Below, one piece after another: positions 16,418-24,814 of a DNA stretch of 64,000 nt; positions within the stretch are counted from its first letter, which is position 1, and each line of letters begins with the position of its first letter. The stretch lies in assembly GCF_022678645.1 (NCBI RefSeq), contig NZ_JALBWV010000028.1, positions 1 through 64,000 of the forward strand, written 5' to 3'. The position numbers and the translations under genes are program-made. The DNA comes from Saccharopolyspora soli (GTDB lineage Bacteria; Actinomycetota; Actinomycetes; Mycobacteriales; Pseudonocardiaceae). The notes beneath the pieces are model-generated. The model was given only the letters and a program-made list of their open reading frames with translations, ran no database searches and was not told the DNA's origin.

Positions 16418-17581
16418 ATGGATCTGTACATCTCCGGCGCGGCGGTCACGCCGTTCGGGAAGTTCCCGGGCCGGACGATCCCGGAGCTTGCCACCGAGGC
16501 GGTCGATGCGGCGATCGCGGACGCCGGGTGCGAGCCGGGCGAGATCGGGTTCGCCGCGTTCGGCAACGCCGCCAGTTCGATGATCACCGGGCAGGCCATG
16601 ATCCAGGGACAACTCGCGCTCCTCGACGGGCAGCTCGCGGGCGCGCAGATCGTCAACGTGGAGAACGCCTGCGCCTCCAGCTCGACCGCGGTGCAGCTGG
16701 CGATGATGGCCGTCCGCTCGGGACAGTGCGACACGGCCCTCGCGGTCGGCGCGGAGAAGCTGTCCCATCCGGACAAGACCCGGGCGTTCGCCGCGCTCGG
16801 CGCCGCAGTCGATGTGACCGTGCTGGACCCGGATGCGAGCGAGCGGAACTCCGTGTTCATGAACCTTTACGCGGCCGAGGCTCGCCGGTATCTCGCGGAG
16901 ACCGGTGCGCCCGTGGAGTCGCTGGCGCACGCGGCGGCGACGGTGCGCTTCCACGGCAGTCGCAACCCGAAGGCGCAGTACCGGGAAGCGTATATGCCGG
17001 AGGAGATCCTCGCGTCGCGCATGATCGACGATCCACTCACGCTGCTGATGTGCTCGCCGATCGGCGATGGCGCGGCGGCCGTGGTGGTGACCAACCGTCG
17101 GCCGGCCGCCGACGCGGTGGCGATCCGTGGCGCGGCGCTGCGCTCCGCCCGCAGACAGGAGGGTGGCGGGCTCGTCACCCGGGTCACCGAGCTGGCGTTC
17201 GCCGAGGCCGGGCTCCGACCGTCCGATGTGGACGTGGTGGAGCTGCACGACGCGGCCGCCTCCGCGGCGTTGGTGATCCTGGAGGAGATGGGCATCGTCG
17301 GGCAAGGCGAGGCGTGGAAACTCGCGATGGACGGCCAGCTCCGGTTCGACGGCGCCGTGCCGGTCAACCCGAGCGGTGGGCTGATCAGTCGAGGGCATCC
17401 GGTCGGCGCGACGGGCTGCGCACAGCTCGTCGAGCTGGTCGACCAGCTGCGCGGCCGCTGTGGCGACCGCCAGGTGCCGAACGCGCGGATCGCGGCGGCG
17501 CAGAACGCGGGCGGCGCGGTCACCCTGGACGACCCGTACACGGCCGCGGTGTGCGCGGTGACTGTCCTGGAGCGCCGGTGA
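16418..17581 (+). CDS. Thiolase family protein (SCP2-like)
   Basis: A 387-aa cytosolic thiolase-fold enzyme. The nucleophile is Cys85 in VENACASSSTAVQLA. ELHDAAA replaces the classical NEAFA loop and the GHP motif starts at residue 326 (GGLISRGHPVGATG). The second catalytic Cys (CxG) of classical thiolases is absent: AAQNAGG stands in its place, as in the SCP2/SCPx branch. That branch includes thiolases for branched or steroid side chains and some aldolase-like relatives. Its place between a dehydrogenase and an enoyl-CoA hydratase suggests the final cleavage of a 3-oxoacyl-CoA. The exact substrate is open. Confidence 0.87.
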   Translation: MDLYISGAAVTPFGKFPGRTIPELATEAVDAAIADAGCEPGEIGFAAFGNAASSMITGQAMIQGQLALLDGQLAGAQIVNVENACASSSTAVQLAMMAVRSGQCDTALAVGAEKLSHPDKTRAFAALGAAVDVTVLDPDASERNSVFMNLYAAEARRYLAETGAPVESLAHAAATVRFHGSRNPKAQYREAYMPEEILASRMIDDPLTLLMCSPIGDGAAAVVVTNRRPAADAVAIRGAALRSARRQEGGGLVTRVTELAFAEAGLRPSDVDVVELHDAAASAALVILEEMGIVGQGEAWKLAMDGQLRFDGAVPVNPSGGLISRGHPVGATGCAQLVELVDQLRGRCGDRQVPNARIAAAQNAGGAVTLDDPYTAAVCAVTVLERR

Positions 17582-17663
17582 GCGGGGGCGAGGGAGCCTA
17601 CGCCGTCTGGGCTGACGAGCAGTGCGGCGAGGAACGAGCGAGCAGCGCAGGAGGGAAGGCGGT

Positions 17664-18455
17664 GTGCAAGTGACTGAGTGGAGCGAACAAGCAAACACGA
17701 TGATCACCACCGAGCGCCGCGGCCCGGTCCTTGTCGTCACCCTTGACCGGCCGAAGCGGCGCAACGCGATCACACTCGCCATGGCTGAGCAGGTCGAGGC
17801 GGCGATGAATGAGCTCGACACGGACCCCGAGCTGCGAGTTGGCGTGCTCACCGGCGCCGGCGGCTACTTCTGCGCCGGTCAGGACCTCGCCGAGGCGGCG
17901 GCCGGGACGTTCGCCAAGACGCGGGACCGGAGCTGGTTCGGGCTCGTCGGCCGGGGCCCGGCCAAGCCGCTTGTCGCCGCCGTCGAGGGGTTCGCGCTGG
18001 CCGGCGGGTTCGAGGTGGTGCTTGCCTGCGATCTGGTTGTCGCCGCACGCGACGCACGCTTCGGCATCCCCGAGATCCACAACGGACAGGTCGCAGCTGC
18101 GGGCGGGCTGGTTCGGCTGCCGCTGCGGCTGCCGTACCCGCTGGCCGCCGAGCTGGCGCTGATCGGCGACCCGGTGGACGCCGCCACCCTGCACCGTCAC
18201 GGTCTGGTGAACCGGCTCGCCGAGCCGGGCGCCGCGCTCGACGTCGCTGTCGAGCTGGCCTCGCGCGTCCACGCGAACCCGCCGGTGGCCGTCCGCCACA
18301 CTCTGGAGCTGCTGCGTACCACCGCCGCCATGGCCGAGGCCGCCGGCTGGGCCAACCAGAACGCGCAGCTCAGCGCGTACGCCATGGCCAGCACCCCTGA
18401 GTACGCTGAGGGCGTCGCCGCGTTCCTGGACAAGAGGCCGCCGTCCTGGGCGTGA
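17664..18455 (+). CDS. Enoyl-CoA hydratase/isomerase
   Basis: A 263-aa crotonase-fold enzyme. The first oxyanion loop is FCAGQDL, the second is VEGFALAGGFEVVLACDLV, and both catalytic acid positions are kept (Glu in GGFEV, Glu in GIPEIHNG), so hydratase activity is likely. I chose the GTG 8 bp after AGGAGG; GTG 17670 and ATG 17700 are alternatives. Its stop overlaps a possible start of the PucR-type regulator. The gap to the thiolase is 82 bp and same-strand. It probably hydrates the product of the acyl-CoA dehydrogenase encoded later in the cluster. Confidence 0.87.
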   Translation: MQVTEWSEQANTMITTERRGPVLVVTLDRPKRRNAITLAMAEQVEAAMNELDTDPELRVGVLTGAGGYFCAGQDLAEAAAGTFAKTRDRSWFGLVGRGPAKPLVAAVEGFALAGGFEVVLACDLVVAARDARFGIPEIHNGQVAAAGGLVRLPLRLPYPLAAELALIGDPVDAATLHRHGLVNRLAEPGAALDVAVELASRVHANPPVAVRHTLELLRTTAAMAEAAGWANQNAQLSAYAMASTPEYAEGVAAFLDKRPPSWA

Positions 18456-18478
18456 CCACGGCAGGAACGGAGGTCCCC

Positions 18479-20392
18479 GTGGACGCACTCACCAAGTCGC
18501 TTACCGCGCTGCTCGATGGCCTCGCCAACGACGCGGCGCCCACGGAGTACGACGGCCTCCTTGACGACCTGCTCACCGCGCTGCCCGGCCCGTCGCACCC
18601 GGAGCTTGCGGCCGCCGCGCGAGGCGCGCACCAGGCGGTCGCACACCGGCGGCAGCGGGAGCGGCAGCTGGCCGTCCTCTACGACACCGCGCGGGACCTG
18701 GTGGCGCTGCGCGACGTCGGCGCCACCCTCGGCGCGGTGGTCGAGCGCGCGCACCAGGTGCTGCCCGGCGCGGACGTGACCTACCTGTGCCTGCGCGACC
18801 AGGAGACCGGCGGGTTCTACGTGCTCGCCAGCGTCGGGCTGATCTCCCCCGAGTTCAAGCACGTTAAGGTGCCGCCGGGACGCGGCATGTCCGCCGAGAT
18901 CGAGCGGACCCGCGCGGCGCTGCGGGTCACCCGCTACCTCGATGACTCGGCGATCATGCATGACAGTGGGCTCGACCGGGCGCTCGCCAAGGATGGCTTG
19001 GCCTCGGTTCTCGGCGCACCGCTGATCGCCCGTGACGAGGTGCTCGGCGTGCTGTTCGCGGCGAACCGGCACGAGCGGGCGTTCACGGACGAGGAGACCG
19101 CGCTGATCACCGCGCTGGCCGACTTCGCCGCGCTCGCCATCGACAATGCGCACCTGTTCGCCGACGCCACCGAGTCGCGCCGCACGATTGAGGCCGACAA
19201 CCTCGCGCTGCGCCGATCCGCCGAGTTGCACGACCGGCTGGCTCGCCTGGTGATCCGCGGCGCGGAGGTGGCCGACGTCGCCGACGCGCTCGCCGACGTG
19301 TTCACCGGGCAGTTGCTCCTGTTGGACCGCAACGACTCCCTGCTCGCCTACCGCGGCCTGTCCGCCAGCGCGGACGCCGGGGGGCCGGAAGGCGTGATCG
19401 CCGTTGACTCCGATCTCCTGCGCGACATCGGCGAGAGCAGGCGCACGGGCCGCTGCGTGGTCCGCGACGACGCCGAGCCGCCTCGGCTGGTCTCCGCGGT
19501 CGGCACCGGCAGGACGTTCCTCGGAGCTCTCGTGCTCGCGCGCCCGGCGCCGGTCACCTCGCTGGACGTGCGCAACCTGGAACGCGCGGCACAAATCGTA
19601 GCCTTGCTGACACTGCGACAGGAGGCGATCGTCGAGGCGGAGGAACGTGTTCGCGGCGAGCTGCTGGGGGAGCTGCTGGCCAACCACGCCCCGCCGACCG
19701 AGGCGACCCGGCTGCGGGCCTGCGCCCGGCACTTCGACCTCGCCAGGGCGCAGGTGACGCTCGCCGTCCGGGTCGCGTCCGAGGAGGACGTGCCGAAGGT
19801 ACGGCGGAAGGTCCTGGACCTGGCGCGCACCGAGGAGGGCATCGCGGGCGACTTCGCCGGACTGCTCGCCGTGGTGCTGCCCGCGGAGAGCGCGAAGGAC
19901 GCGGCCGCCCGGCTGCACCAGCGCATCCAGCGCGAGCTGGGCGTCGCGGTGGTGGTGTGCGGGGTGCCGCCCGTCGACCCGCGCACCGGTAGGCTCGCTG
20001 GTTGCTTCGAAACCGCCCGGCGCGGTGTCGCGCTGCTCGAGGCTCTCGGCCGCACCGACGCCCACGCCAGCACAGAGGACCTGATGCTCTACGGCGTCCT
20101 GTTCGACGCGTCGCGCAAGGAGGACCTGGCGCGGTTCCTCGACAGCACGCTCGGCGCGCTGCGGGCGCATGACCGCGACCAGGGGTCGGACCTCGTCGGC
20201 ACGCTCACGGTGTTCTTCGACAGCGGTGGCAACGCGGCGGAGGCGGCACGCCGCATGTTCGTCCACCCCAACACGGTCACGAAGCGACTTGACCGGGTGG
20301 CGAGCTTGCTCGGCGCGGACTGGCAGACCGATCACGAGAACCTCGCCCTGCGTGTGGCGCTTCGCTTGCACCAACTGTCCGAACACGACTGA
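18479..20392 (+). CDS. PucR/CdaR-type regulator with GAF domain
   Basis: A 637-aa DNA-binding regulator. Residues 60-230 form a GAF sensor (LYDTARDLVALRDVGATLGA to FADFAALAIDNAHLF). A central region around 370-480 resembles the PucR linker. The C-terminal HTH_30 reads GGNAAEAARRMFVHPNTVTK, then RLDRVASLLGADW. PucR-type proteins activate nearby catabolic genes in response to their substrate. The GTG has GGAGG 5 bp upstream; a GTG at 18452 overlapping the hydratase stop is the alternative. It lies in the middle of the catabolic cluster, so autoregulation of the whole run is plausible. An imperfect GC-rich hairpin (20411-20432) follows. Confidence 0.88.
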   Translation: MDALTKSLTALLDGLANDAAPTEYDGLLDDLLTALPGPSHPELAAAARGAHQAVAHRRQRERQLAVLYDTARDLVALRDVGATLGAVVERAHQVLPGADVTYLCLRDQETGGFYVLASVGLISPEFKHVKVPPGRGMSAEIERTRAALRVTRYLDDSAIMHDSGLDRALAKDGLASVLGAPLIARDEVLGVLFAANRHERAFTDEETALITALADFAALAIDNAHLFADATESRRTIEADNLALRRSAELHDRLARLVIRGAEVADVADALADVFTGQLLLLDRNDSLLAYRGLSASADAGGPEGVIAVDSDLLRDIGESRRTGRCVVRDDAEPPRLVSAVGTGRTFLGALVLARPAPVTSLDVRNLERAAQIVALLTLRQEAIVEAEERVRGELLGELLANHAPPTEATRLRACARHFDLARAQVTLAVRVASEEDVPKVRRKVLDLARTEEGIAGDFAGLLAVVLPAESAKDAAARLHQRIQRELGVAVVVCGVPPVDPRTGRLAGCFETARRGVALLEALGRTDAHASTEDLMLYGVLFDASRKEDLARFLDSTLGALRAHDRDQGSDLVGTLTVFFDSGGNAAEAARRMFVHPNTVTKRLDRVASLLGADWQTDHENLALRVALRLHQLSEHD

Positions 20393-20539
20393 GCACTGCC
20401 CAGTGGGGATTCCGCCACCGGGCCGGTGCGGACGGTGTCCCGCCAGCACATTCTCCGCAGGTGGCAACGGACCTAGCGTTCTGAGGCAGCACACGGACGC
20501 GGTCGGCGGACCGCGGTCGCCCTCAGAGCGGAGGACGCC

Positions 20540-22600
20540 ATGCCCATGCATGTTGGAATCGACGTTGGTGGCACGTTCACGGACGCCGTGGCGATCACCG
20601 ACGCCGGCGCGGTCCGGGGCAAGTCACTGTCCACAGCGGACGTCACCGGCGGGATCTTCGGCGCCATCGATGTGTTGCGGGAGCGGATGGGACTGTCCGC
20701 GGCGGAGTTCTTCGCGGCCACCGAGCGGTTCGTGCTCGGCAACACCATCGTCACCAACGCGATCGACCAGCTGCGCTTCGCCAAGGTCGGGTTGCTCACC
20801 ACCGCCGGGTTCAAGGACACGCTGCGGATCGCGCGGTCCGCTCGCGGAGAGGAACGCGACCCGCACGACCTCGCGCCCTACCCGTCGGTCGTCGAGCGCC
20901 GGCACACCCGTGAGGTGGCCGAGCGGGTCGACGCGAGCGGCGCGGTCGTGGTGCCACTGGACCTCGGCCAGGTGCGTCGAGACCTCGCGCACCTGGTCGA
21001 GGTCGACGGCGTCGAGGCGGTCGCCGTCTGTCTACTGTGGTCGTTCCGCAACAGCGAGCACGAGCGGGCGATCGGCGCGCAGATCGAGGAACTCTACCCG
21101 AATCTGCCCTACACGCTGTCGTGCGAGTTGACCCCGGTCTACCGAGAGTACGAGCGGATGATCACCACGGTGCTCGACGCTGCGGTGAAACCGATTGTGG
21201 CCAACCACTTCCAGGCGCTCGAGGAGGGGCTGCGGGCTGCGGGACTGCAGGTGCGGCCACAGATCATGCAGGTGCACGGCGGCTTCCTGTCCATTCAGGA
21301 GACCGCGAAGGCGCCGATCAACATGTTCAACTCCGGCCCAGTGGGCGGGGTCGCCGGGGCGCGGCTGCTCGGTGAGCGGATCGACCGCAGCCGCATCCTC
21401 ACGACCGACATGGGCGGCACCAGTCTCGACGCGGCGGCCATCATCGACGGCGAGCTGCGGATCCTGCCGCGCGCCAGGATCGGCGAGTTCCCGACCAGCC
21501 TCACCGCGGTCGACATCGAGTCGATCGGCGCGGGCGGCGGCAGCCTCGGCTGGATCGACGAGCGCGGCCTGCTGCGGGTCGGCCCGCGCAGCGCGGGCTC
21601 CCGGCCTGGTCCGGTCTGCTACGCCCGCGGCGGCACCGAACCGACCGTGACCGACGCGGCCCTTGTGATGCGCCTGATCAACCCGGACTACTACCTCGGC
21701 GGCACGATGACGCTGGACGCCGACCTGGCCCGCAAGGCTGTCGGGGAACGGCTCGGGCAGCGGCTCGGACTGGATGCCGAGGCCGTCGCGCACGGCATGT
21801 ACCGGCTCACCGTGCACCAGATGGCCAACGCCGTCCGCAAGATCACCATCAACCGCGGCCACGACCCGCGCGAGTTCACGATGGTCAGCTTCGGGGGCGC
21901 GATGGGCCTGTTCGCGGCGGCCATCGCGAACGAGGTCGGCGTGTCCGAGGTGGTCGTGCCGGCCAACGCGGCGGTGTTCTCCGCATGGGGCCTCATGCAC
22001 GCCGACGCCGTCTACACCGAGGTACGCACGACGCCGTGGAACTTCCGCCAGTCGACCGAGGTGCTGGCGCGGGCGTTCACCGAGCTGGAGGCCGGCGCAC
22101 GTGCCTGGTTCGCCGACGAGAACATCCCGGAGGACCGACGTGAGCTGATCCGCGAGGCAGACATGAAGTTCGCGGGCCAGATCTTCGAGGTGACCACCCG
22201 TCTGCCGGACGAGCCGCTCACCGATGACGCGAAGGGCGCACTGCGCGACCAGTTCGTCCGGGACTACGAGGCTGAGTTCGGCACCGGCACCGCGTGGACC
22301 GAGAGCGAGGTGCTGCTGATCAACTCGCGGATCCGCGCGGTCGGCCGGTCCGAGTCGCTGAACCTGCGCGGCGACCACGTGCTCACCAGGCCGGCGGAGC
22401 ACCTGCGGTACGAGCGCCAGATCATCGATCCCGCCGACGGCAAGCCGCAGACCGTCACTGTCTACCGCGGGTTTGCCGCGATCGGGTCCGCGTTGGGACC
22501 TTGCCTCCTCGAAGAGATCGACACCACCGTCTACGTGCCGGCCGGCGCCACCGCCGAGCTGAACGAGCACGGCGACGTCCTGATCACCCTGTCCCGCTGA
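20540..22600 (+). CDS. Hydantoinase/oxoprolinase family protein, HyuA-like (ketone carboxylase beta-type)
   Basis: A 686-aa ASKHA-fold ATPase subunit. The N-terminal phosphate loop is GIDVGGTFTDAV at residues 6-17 and the second nucleotide loop is TTDMGGTSLDAA near 295. IESIGAGGGSLGWID and SAGSRPGPVCYARGGTEPTVTDA are diagnostic of HyuA/AcxA/ApcA proteins. Relatives use ATP to phosphorylate a cyclic amide or, in acetone and acetophenone carboxylases, a ketone or bicarbonate. The length fits those carboxylase and 5-oxoprolinase subunits. It is 19 bp before the HyuB homologue. The acyl-CoA ligase, alcohol dehydrogenase and thiolase around it favour ketone carboxylation over hydantoin hydrolysis. 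Confidence 0.88.
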   Translation: MPMHVGIDVGGTFTDAVAITDAGAVRGKSLSTADVTGGIFGAIDVLRERMGLSAAEFFAATERFVLGNTIVTNAIDQLRFAKVGLLTTAGFKDTLRIARSARGEERDPHDLAPYPSVVERRHTREVAERVDASGAVVVPLDLGQVRRDLAHLVEVDGVEAVAVCLLWSFRNSEHERAIGAQIEELYPNLPYTLSCELTPVYREYERMITTVLDAAVKPIVANHFQALEEGLRAAGLQVRPQIMQVHGGFLSIQETAKAPINMFNSGPVGGVAGARLLGERIDRSRILTTDMGGTSLDAAAIIDGELRILPRARIGEFPTSLTAVDIESIGAGGGSLGWIDERGLLRVGPRSAGSRPGPVCYARGGTEPTVTDAALVMRLINPDYYLGGTMTLDADLARKAVGERLGQRLGLDAEAVAHGMYRLTVHQMANAVRKITINRGHDPREFTMVSFGGAMGLFAAAIANEVGVSEVVVPANAAVFSAWGLMHADAVYTEVRTTPWNFRQSTEVLARAFTELEAGARAWFADENIPEDRRELIREADMKFAGQIFEVTTRLPDEPLTDDAKGALRDQFVRDYEAEFGTGTAWTESEVLLINSRIRAVGRSESLNLRGDHVLTRPAEHLRYERQIIDPADGKPQTVTVYRGFAAIGSALGPCLLEEIDTTVYVPAGATAELNEHGDVLITLSR

Positions 22601-22619
22601 CCGTAGGGAGCTGACACCG

Positions 22620-24794
22620 ATGTCGCTGGAAGAACTCCGCAACGACTACGACCCGGTCACGCTCGAGGTGATCAGAATGCGCCTCGACAACATCGTCGAG
22701 GAGATGGGCATCGCGATGATCCGCTCGTCTGGCTCGCCGGTGATCACCGAGGCGCGGGACTACAACACCGCCCTGTTCGACGCGACCGGCCGCATCTACT
22801 CCTACTCGGACGCCGTGCAGCTGCACATCGGCTCTGGCGGGGTCGCGGTGCGCAACCTGCTCGCCACCGTCGACGCCGGCGAGCTCCAGCCCGGGGACGC
22901 GTTCATCAGCAACGACCCGCACACATCCGGGTCGAGCCACCCACCGGACACCACGGTCATCTCGCCGATCTTCCTGGGCGAGCGGCTGATCGGGTTCGCG
23001 CAGTCGCAGGCGCACCTAGTGGACGTCGGCGGCATGGCGCCGGGCGGGTTCGCGCCCGCCGCTACCGACTGCTTCGGCGAGGCGCTGCGCCTTCCCCCTG
23101 GCGTGAAGATCTTCGAGCGTGGTGAGCCGGTTGAGTCGGTGCGCAGGCTCATCGGCAACAACGTGCGCACCCCGGTGCTGTACTGGAACGACGTGCGCAG
23201 CATGGTCGCCAGCAACAACACCGGCATCCGCAGGCTCGTGGAGACCATCGAGGAGTTCGGCGCCGAGACGTTCGCCGACTACACCGCGCTGAGCTTCGAG
23301 CTGGCCGAGCACGTGCTGCGGGGCCGGATCCGCGACATCCCGGACGGCACCTACGCGTCCGAGGAATGGGTCGAGGGCAACGGGCACGACGACGCGCTCT
23401 ACCGCGTGTACTGCGCGATGACCGTTGCCGGTGACCGGATCACCTTCGACTTCACCGGGTCCAGCCCGCAGACCGACGGGTTTGTCAACTGCAGCTACGG
23501 CGCGCTGGTGGGCAGCCTCGCGAGCGCGGTCGTGCCGATCCTCGGCTGGGACGTGCCGTTCAACGAGGGCGTGATGACCGCGTTCACGATCCTCGCTGAT
23601 GAGGGCAGCATCGTGAACCCGGTGGTGCCGGCGCCCATCAGCAACGGCCACCTCACGGCCGGCGTGCGCGCCACTCGGCTCGTCACCCGGCTGCTGAACC
23701 AGGCCTGCGTGAAGAGCACGAACGATATGGTGCGGCAGCGGTGTCAGGGGGAGTGGGGCGACTCGTGGACCGGCGGCATCTCGTCGGGCACCCGCGCGGA
23801 CACCGGCGAGTTCTTCGTCTGGTTCAACATGGACGGCGGCGGCATGGGGACCGGTGCGCAGCTGGTTCGTGACGGGCACGACGCGGCGGGCCTGCTCACA
23901 CAGGTGGGCAACATGCTGCCGGACGTCGAGATGAACGAGATGCTCTACCCGACGCTGTACCTGTGGAAGCGGCTCGCCACCGACTCGAGCGGGCACGGCG
24001 CGGGCCGCGGTGGCATGGGGCTGGAGTACGCGTGGGTGCCGTGGGGTGCCGACGAGGCCACCGAGACGTTGTTCTGCCCGACCGCGGCCGTGCCGCCGTG
24101 GGGGTTCGCCGGCGGGCTGCCGGCTGGCGGCAGCGGGTTCGAGTTCTGGCGGGACAGCAACGTTCGCACGCTGATGGCCGATGGGCGCTACCCGCACCGG
24201 GACGCGATCGAAGCGGGCGCGATCGAGCTCCAGGACGTCAACGCGCAGGGACTTCGACTCGGGGTGGGTGACGTGTTCCACTCGTGGCTCGGCGGCGGTG
24301 GCGGCATCGGCGACCCGCTGCTGCGTGACCCGCGTGCTGTCGTGGCGGACGTGGTGGACGAGTTCGTCTCGGCCGACCAGGCCCGGGACGTGTACGGCGT
24401 CGTGCTCGACGGGGACGGGTTCGACGCCGAGGCGACAGCTGCGCTGCGTGACCGGATCCGGCTGACCCGCCTGGCGGCGGCCGGTTCGCCCGCCGATACC
24501 GTGCCGACGCTGCTGCAGTCCGATGTGGACCTTCTGGAGCGCAGGTGGGTGCCCGTCCGAGGCTGCGGTACCGACTGCTGGACGTGCCCGGTCTGCGCCG
24601 GCTCGCTCGGCAACGGCGACGATTGGCTTGCGGGTGCGGTGACTACCACGCAGGTGGCGAGCGAACGCCTCGCCGAATTCGGTGTGCGGGTGCGCGAACG
24701 CGTCGGCGCGGCCGAGCAGGTCCTCCTCGACGAGTCGCTGTGCCCGCACTGCGGCACCCTGCTCGACGCGCGCGTGCACGTCGCTCAGTCCTGA
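22620..24794 (+). CDS. Hydantoinase B/oxoprolinase family protein with cysteine-rich C-terminal tail
   Basis: A 724-aa HyuB-type subunit, partner of the preceding HyuA. The start YDPVTLEVIRMRLDNIVEEM, ISNDPHTSGSSHPPDTTVIS, and GHLTAGVRATRLV then GGGGGIGDPLLRDP near the end are family hallmarks. HyuB proteins usually stop about 20-60 residues after that Gly-rich segment. Here about 150 more residues follow, including CGTDCWTCPVCAGSLG (C-x3-C-x2-C-x2-C) and LCPHCGTLLDA, a probable zinc-binding module. Acetone and acetophenone carboxylases have a separate small zinc-binding subunit; a fusion of that role here is my inference. No separate small subunit gene is seen nearby. Confidence 0.88.
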   Translation: MSLEELRNDYDPVTLEVIRMRLDNIVEEMGIAMIRSSGSPVITEARDYNTALFDATGRIYSYSDAVQLHIGSGGVAVRNLLATVDAGELQPGDAFISNDPHTSGSSHPPDTTVISPIFLGERLIGFAQSQAHLVDVGGMAPGGFAPAATDCFGEALRLPPGVKIFERGEPVESVRRLIGNNVRTPVLYWNDVRSMVASNNTGIRRLVETIEEFGAETFADYTALSFELAEHVLRGRIRDIPDGTYASEEWVEGNGHDDALYRVYCAMTVAGDRITFDFTGSSPQTDGFVNCSYGALVGSLASAVVPILGWDVPFNEGVMTAFTILADEGSIVNPVVPAPISNGHLTAGVRATRLVTRLLNQACVKSTNDMVRQRCQGEWGDSWTGGISSGTRADTGEFFVWFNMDGGGMGTGAQLVRDGHDAAGLLTQVGNMLPDVEMNEMLYPTLYLWKRLATDSSGHGAGRGGMGLEYAWVPWGADEATETLFCPTAAVPPWGFAGGLPAGGSGFEFWRDSNVRTLMADGRYPHRDAIEAGAIELQDVNAQGLRLGVGDVFHSWLGGGGGIGDPLLRDPRAVVADVVDEFVSADQARDVYGVVLDGDGFDAEATAALRDRIRLTRLAAAGSPADTVPTLLQSDVDLLERRWVPVRGCGTDCWTCPVCAGSLGNGDDWLAGAVTTTQVASERLAEFGVRVRERVGAAEQVLLDESLCPHCGTLLDARVHVAQS

Positions 24795-24814
24795 GTAGAT
24801 GGTCGGAGGACTTC

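Noticed and set aside
20411-20432. Hairpin TCCGCCACCGG/CCGGTGCGGA as an operator before HyuA
   Set aside because: The arms differ by a base and GC-rich chance hairpins are common here; a weak terminator is as likely.
18197-20551. A 784-aa open frame antisense to the PucR-type regulator
   Set aside because: It covers exactly the regulator and has only compositional sequence.
21032-22642. A 536-aa open frame antisense to HyuA
   Set aside because: It is Arg/Val/Gly-rich shadow coding of a high-GC gene. The plus strand has complete HyuA motifs and normal codon bias.
23016-24779. A 587-aa open frame antisense to HyuB
   Set aside because: Same cause: third-position GC bias opens the opposite strand. 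No domain is recognisable.
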